NCBI GenBank assembly: GCA_041395745.1
Contig: JAWKZV010000004.1
Span: 1 to 64,000 of the forward strand
Length of the DNA: 64,000 nucleotides
DNA from: Porticoccus sp041395745
Lineage (GTDB): Bacteria > Pseudomonadota > Gammaproteobacteria > Pseudomonadales > Porticoccaceae
Reading direction: 5' to 3'
Below the pieces are notes generated by a model. It ran no database searches. It saw only the letters and a list, made by a program, of their open reading frames with translations, and was not told the DNA's origin. Within the stretch, counting starts at the first letter, position 1, and each line of letters begins with the position of its first letter. The position numbers and the translations under genes were made by a program. This document shows positions 61,210 through 64,000 of this stretch, one piece after another.

Positions 61210-61713
61210 TTAGTGCGAGCTGTTCAGCGGCCAGAATAACGGGCTGTTCTCCGACAGGACCGCAGATCCCAGCGTGTTCAGGTACAGACCAATATTATGT
61301 CGCTGCAACACGGCTACATCAGGCTCCGATTCTGTAGCGATCTTTTCACCGCCAACCGTTCCAAGCCACCAGCCTGCCAGACTATTCTGGACCACTCGCT
61401 CGGCGTCCAGTTCCAACTCCGCGACTGTTGCAGCCATTTTCTCCGCAGCCTGTGGACACTGCCTCAGGAAACAACGCACCTGCCGCAGGGGCTGGACCAC
61501 ATTGAGATCCCACTCAGCAATCAACTGGACTGCCCTGGAAAGCCGGGCATCGCTCAGGGATTCACCGCGGCTGCCCAGCCAGCAACAGAACAACAGCAGA
61601 TTGACGTTGGCACCGAGGCTATCCTGCAAAGCGAGACAGGTCTGTGCCACTTCCGGTCGCGCGTAGTGAGCAAGGGAATAGTCCCAGAATGGGTTTTCTT
61701 CACCCTCCGACAT
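61210..61713 (-). CDS. TIGR02444 (DUF2390) family protein
   Basis: A 167-aa protein beginning NPFWDYSLAHYARPEVAQTCLALQD, with NLLLFCCWLG, the TIGR02444 hallmarks, and a helical C-terminal half. Function unknown; it is widespread in gammaproteobacteria. It lies 7 bp after elbB and is probably cotranscribed with it. Confidence 0.85.
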   Translation of the reverse strand: MSEGEENPFWDYSLAHYARPEVAQTCLALQDSLGANVNLLLFCCWLGSRGESLSDARLSRAVQLIAEWDLNVVQPLRQVRCFLRQCPQAAEKMAATVAELELDAERVVQNSLAGWWLGTVGGEKIATESEPDVAVLQRHNIGLYLNTLGSAVLSENSPLFWPLNSSH

Positions 61714-61720
61714 GGCCAGA

Positions 61721-62377
61721 TCAGGCCATATCCAGAACGGTATCCACCAGCTTGTTGATGCCGCTGGCCGCTTCGCTGATGCTACTCGCCAGCATATAGG
61801 CCGGTGTTGTCACCAGCTTGTTGGTCTGATCGACACAGACATTGTCCACTGCACAATCCCGATGGACAGCACCAGTGGCTTCAATGGCTTCGGCGGTTCC
61901 CTTATCGTTGCCGATTGTGCAGATCGCACCATGACCAAACAGAATGCCGGTCATGGCAGGTGCGATGCACATCAGCCCTACCGGTTTGCCCGCGCTACGC
62001 ATGGCCTGGACAAATTTCAGCAGGTCCGGGTTCACACTCAATCCCGCCCCTTTCAGGGCGAAATCCGACAGGTTTTTCGCTGCTCCGAAGCCTCCCGGCA
62101 GAATCACGGCGTCAAAGTCTCCCGCATCGGCCTCGGCCAGATCCTTGATATTGCCACGTGCCAGCCTGGCGGCCTCCACCATGACATTGCGGTTCTCTCC
62201 CTCGGCTACTGCCCCATTGGCGTGATTGACCACATGGAGTTGCTCGATATTGGGGGCAAAGCACTGAACCCGTGCGCCGTTCTGGTCGAGACGCAACAGA
62301 GTGAGGACGGACTCATAAATCTCGGAACCGTCGTATACCCCGCAACCGGAAAGAACCACTGCCACCCGCTTAGCCAT
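61721..62377 (-). CDS. elbB: Isoprenoid biosynthesis glyoxalase ElbB
   Basis: A 218-aa DJ-1/PfpI-family protein with reported weak glyoxalase activity. Typical sequences are VVLSGCGVYDGSEIYESV, DAVILPGGFGAAKNLSDFA and the nucleophile Cys in PVGLMCIAPAM. It heads a short minus-strand unit with the TIGR02444 gene and is divergent from the universal stress gene. Confidence 0.93.
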   Translation of the reverse strand: MAKRVAVVLSGCGVYDGSEIYESVLTLLRLDQNGARVQCFAPNIEQLHVVNHANGAVAEGENRNVMVEAARLARGNIKDLAEADAGDFDAVILPGGFGAAKNLSDFALKGAGLSVNPDLLKFVQAMRSAGKPVGLMCIAPAMTGILFGHGAICTIGNDKGTAEAIEATGAVHRDCAVDNVCVDQTNKLVTTPAYMLASSISEAASGINKLVDTVLDMA

Positions 62378-62494
62378 GAAAAACCCCCACGCTGAGTCAA
62401 ACTAACACTGTGTAAAAATAGTCTATGGTTAGAGAATATCCCGATTATATGGAGCTACCGACGAGATTCCTACGGTTCTCCGGGAGTAGATGCC

Positions 62495-63331
62495 ATGGCT
62501 AGTTGCCTCAAATACCTGGTCGTGATGGATCCCGATGCGCCGCAGCAGTTCGCGCTGACCCGAGCGGTTTCTCTGGCCAACCACAGCGGCGCCAGTGTAG
62601 TCGCCTTTGCCTGCTGCTACCTTGATGAACAATCCCTGTTGCACTTCAACTCCCGTCACGAGGCTAAACACGACGCGCGCCAACGACTGGAACAGTGGAT
62701 ATACAACCAGACCAGCCAGTTGCATGGCCGCACAAGAATCAGCTGTGAGTCGGCCTGGAATGAGGACTGCGTCACCACCGCCTGCCTCAGGGCTCAACAC
62801 CACGATGCCTGTATGATGTTTCTGGATCGCCAGTGCAGGGAGCCGTTACAGCGATGGCTCGACCAGGCGCCCACCCCTCTGTACCTGACAGCAGAGAGTG
62901 AAGAAATGACCGGAGGTCACCCGGTATTGGCGTCGATCTTTCCGCGTTGTGACGACGATATACATACCGCCCTGAACCACAATGTGCTCGCCACCGCCTG
63001 CAACCTGGCCGAGGACACTGGGCGCTACCTGAATCTGGTCTGTGCACTGGATGAACGTGAAGCCATAGCCGAGCACCTGGGTTTTGACTACCTGGAAAAC
63101 CTCGACACGGTTCAGCTGGCCATCGCCCAGCAGTACGGTGTGGACCCCGCGCGTATCCACTTGCAACTGGGCCCACCTTGCAGCGTCATCAGCGACTGGG
63201 CAGGACAATTGTCAGCAGCTGTCCTGGTAGTGGGTAACAGCAAGGGAAAAAGCTTTACTGCCACCCTGCTGGGCTGCATGGCGGAGCGATTGCTTGAGAA
63301 ATACCCGGGAGATCTGCTGGTGGTCAACTGA
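62495..63331 (+). CDS. Universal stress protein, tandem UspA domains
   Basis: A 278-aa cytoplasmic protein with two Usp domains. The first half (about 6–140) is degenerate in the ATP loop. The second half ends with the ATP-binding pattern VVGNSKGKSFTATLLGCMAERLLEKYPGDLLVV, close to the consensus G-2X-G-9X-G. This arrangement resembles UspE. ATG 62495 is preferred. Upstream is a divergent gap of about 118 bp to elbB. Confidence 0.85.
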   Translation: MASCLKYLVVMDPDAPQQFALTRAVSLANHSGASVVAFACCYLDEQSLLHFNSRHEAKHDARQRLEQWIYNQTSQLHGRTRISCESAWNEDCVTTACLRAQHHDACMMFLDRQCREPLQRWLDQAPTPLYLTAESEEMTGGHPVLASIFPRCDDDIHTALNHNVLATACNLAEDTGRYLNLVCALDEREAIAEHLGFDYLENLDTVQLAIAQQYGVDPARIHLQLGPPCSVISDWAGQLSAAVLVVGNSKGKSFTATLLGCMAERLLEKYPGDLLVVN

Positions 63332-63335
63332 CCAT

Positions 63336-64000
63336 TCAACCCTTGCTGTACAGCAAGTCCCAAACCCCGTGGCCAAGTCGCTCGCCGCGCTTCTCGAATT
63401 TGGTAACCGGGCGGTAATCCGGGCGCGGGGAGAATTGGCCGGGGCCAGCCAGATTGTCAAAACCTTCAGCGACTTCCATCACCTCCAGCATGTGCTCGGC
63501 GTAGGGCTCCCAGTCAGTAGCCAGGTGTAGTACCCCGCCGGGTTTGAGATAACGGCGCAAACGAGCCACAAATTCCGGCTGCACCAGGCGGCGCTTGTTG
63601 TGCTTTTTCTTGTGCCAGGGATCGGGGAAATAAATCTGTATCCGATCCAGGCTATTCTCCGGGATACAATCTTCCAGCACGTCTATGGCATCTGCCAGGT
63701 AGACGCGCAGATTCGCCAGCTGCAGTTTTCCGGCATTGTTGATCAACCGCCCGACGCCCGGGGGGTGCACCTCAATGCCAATAAAATCCTTTTCCGGCTC
63801 CTGTTGCAGCATCTGTAACAGGGAATCTCCCATACCAAAACCGATCTCCAGCACTCGCGGGGCATCGCGACCGAAGGCCTGTGTGGCATCCAGCAGTCCG
63901 TCATGCAGACTCAAGCCGTACTGCGGCCAGTATTTCTCAAACGCCGCGCGCTGCCCCTCGGTCATGCGACCGGCGCGCACCACGTAACTGCGAATCGATT
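63336..64000 (-). CDS. trmB: tRNA (guanine-46-N7)-methyltransferase, partial (5' end outside window)
   Basis: SAM-dependent enzyme that makes m7G46 in tRNA variable loops. Visible motifs are VLEIGFGMGDSLLQML (SAM site), FIGIEVHPPGVG, IYFPDPWHKKKHNKRR (catalytic region) and HLATDWEPYAEHMLE. The frame is open to the right edge with SIRSYVVRAGRMTEGQ, the conserved TrmB start region, so the true start lies beyond the window and an ATG at 63983 is internal. It converges with the Usp gene with 4 bp between the stops. Confidence 0.95.
   Translation of the reverse strand, partial: SIRSYVVRAGRMTEGQRAAFEKYWPQYGLSLHDGLLDATQAFGRDAPRVLEIGFGMGDSLLQMLQQEPEKDFIGIEVHPPGVGRLINNAGKLQLANLRVYLADAIDVLEDCIPENSLDRIQIYFPDPWHKKKHNKRRLVQPEFVARLRRYLKPGGVLHLATDWEPYAEHMLEVMEVAEGFDNLAGPGQFSPRPDYRPVTKFEKRGERLGHGVWDLLYSKG

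Noticed and set aside
1..64000. CRISPR arrays, tRNA or rRNA genes
   Set aside because: I looked for spaced repeats, tRNA-like T-loops (GGTTCGAATCC) and rRNA signatures and found none that hold up.

Overview
The window reads as a chromosomal segment of a moderately GC-rich Gram-negative gammaproteobacterium. The evidence is the zapA–6S RNA–fau order, the ygfB-pepP-ubiH-ubiI cluster, Rsd, FkpA, DsbB and gshA. A marine Cellvibrionales (Microbulbifer-like) host is my best guess from gene content, but I could not test it. Almost all of the window is core metabolism. Two stretches are accessory: the left end (about 1–3970) and the acetone carboxylase locus (about 39900–48350).

Layout. 1–4000: the start of a manC gene that runs off the left edge, a complete 1230-bp IS3-family element, an AT-rich HNH-nuclease gene and an Imm63-like immunity gene. 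The last two look like integron cassettes: an attC-like site lies between them, and the IS appears to have split a second one. 4050–10050: hemB on +, then on − the cluster ygfB, pepP, ubiH, ubiI and a solitary gcvH. 10190–14420 (+): a ZapB-like coiled coil, zapA, 6S RNA, fau, pyruvate kinase and an alkaline phosphatase. 14450–24200: a MITE-like palindrome that supplies the ilvA stop codon, ilvA/rpiA (divergent), an MFS transporter with srkA, small stress and redox genes, and a D-2-hydroxyglutarate dehydrogenase divergent from serA. 24240–30900 (−): a lipase-like hydrolase, then tkt-epd-pgk-fba. 31000–36250 (+): the SAM cycle operon sahR-metK-ahcY-metF, followed by rsmE, with a perfect 19-bp inverted repeat as the likely SahR operator. 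36460–39270: a GGDEF/EAL protein and a decayed gamma-glutamyltransferase.

39900–48350: acetone carboxylase acxA-acxB-acxC on −, a SecB-family chaperone gene directly downstream, and the divergent sigma-54 activator acxR. The acx operon has a textbook −24/−12 promoter (GG-N10-GC), and CGTTCGAA motifs lie upstream and in its leader. Acetone carboxylase converts acetone and bicarbonate to acetoacetate at the expense of ATP, so this locus is a substrate-inducible ketone-use module. The SecB-family gene beside it is the most unusual association in the window.

48370–64000: an RND efflux pair with a DUF2721 protein, an LpxH-like phosphoesterase, UDP-glucose dehydrogenase, the coupled run gshA-acpH-dsbB-cidA-cidB, rsd, fkpA, a TIGR02444 gene, elbB, a universal stress protein and a trmB gene that runs off the right edge. 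I found no tRNA, rRNA or CRISPR array.
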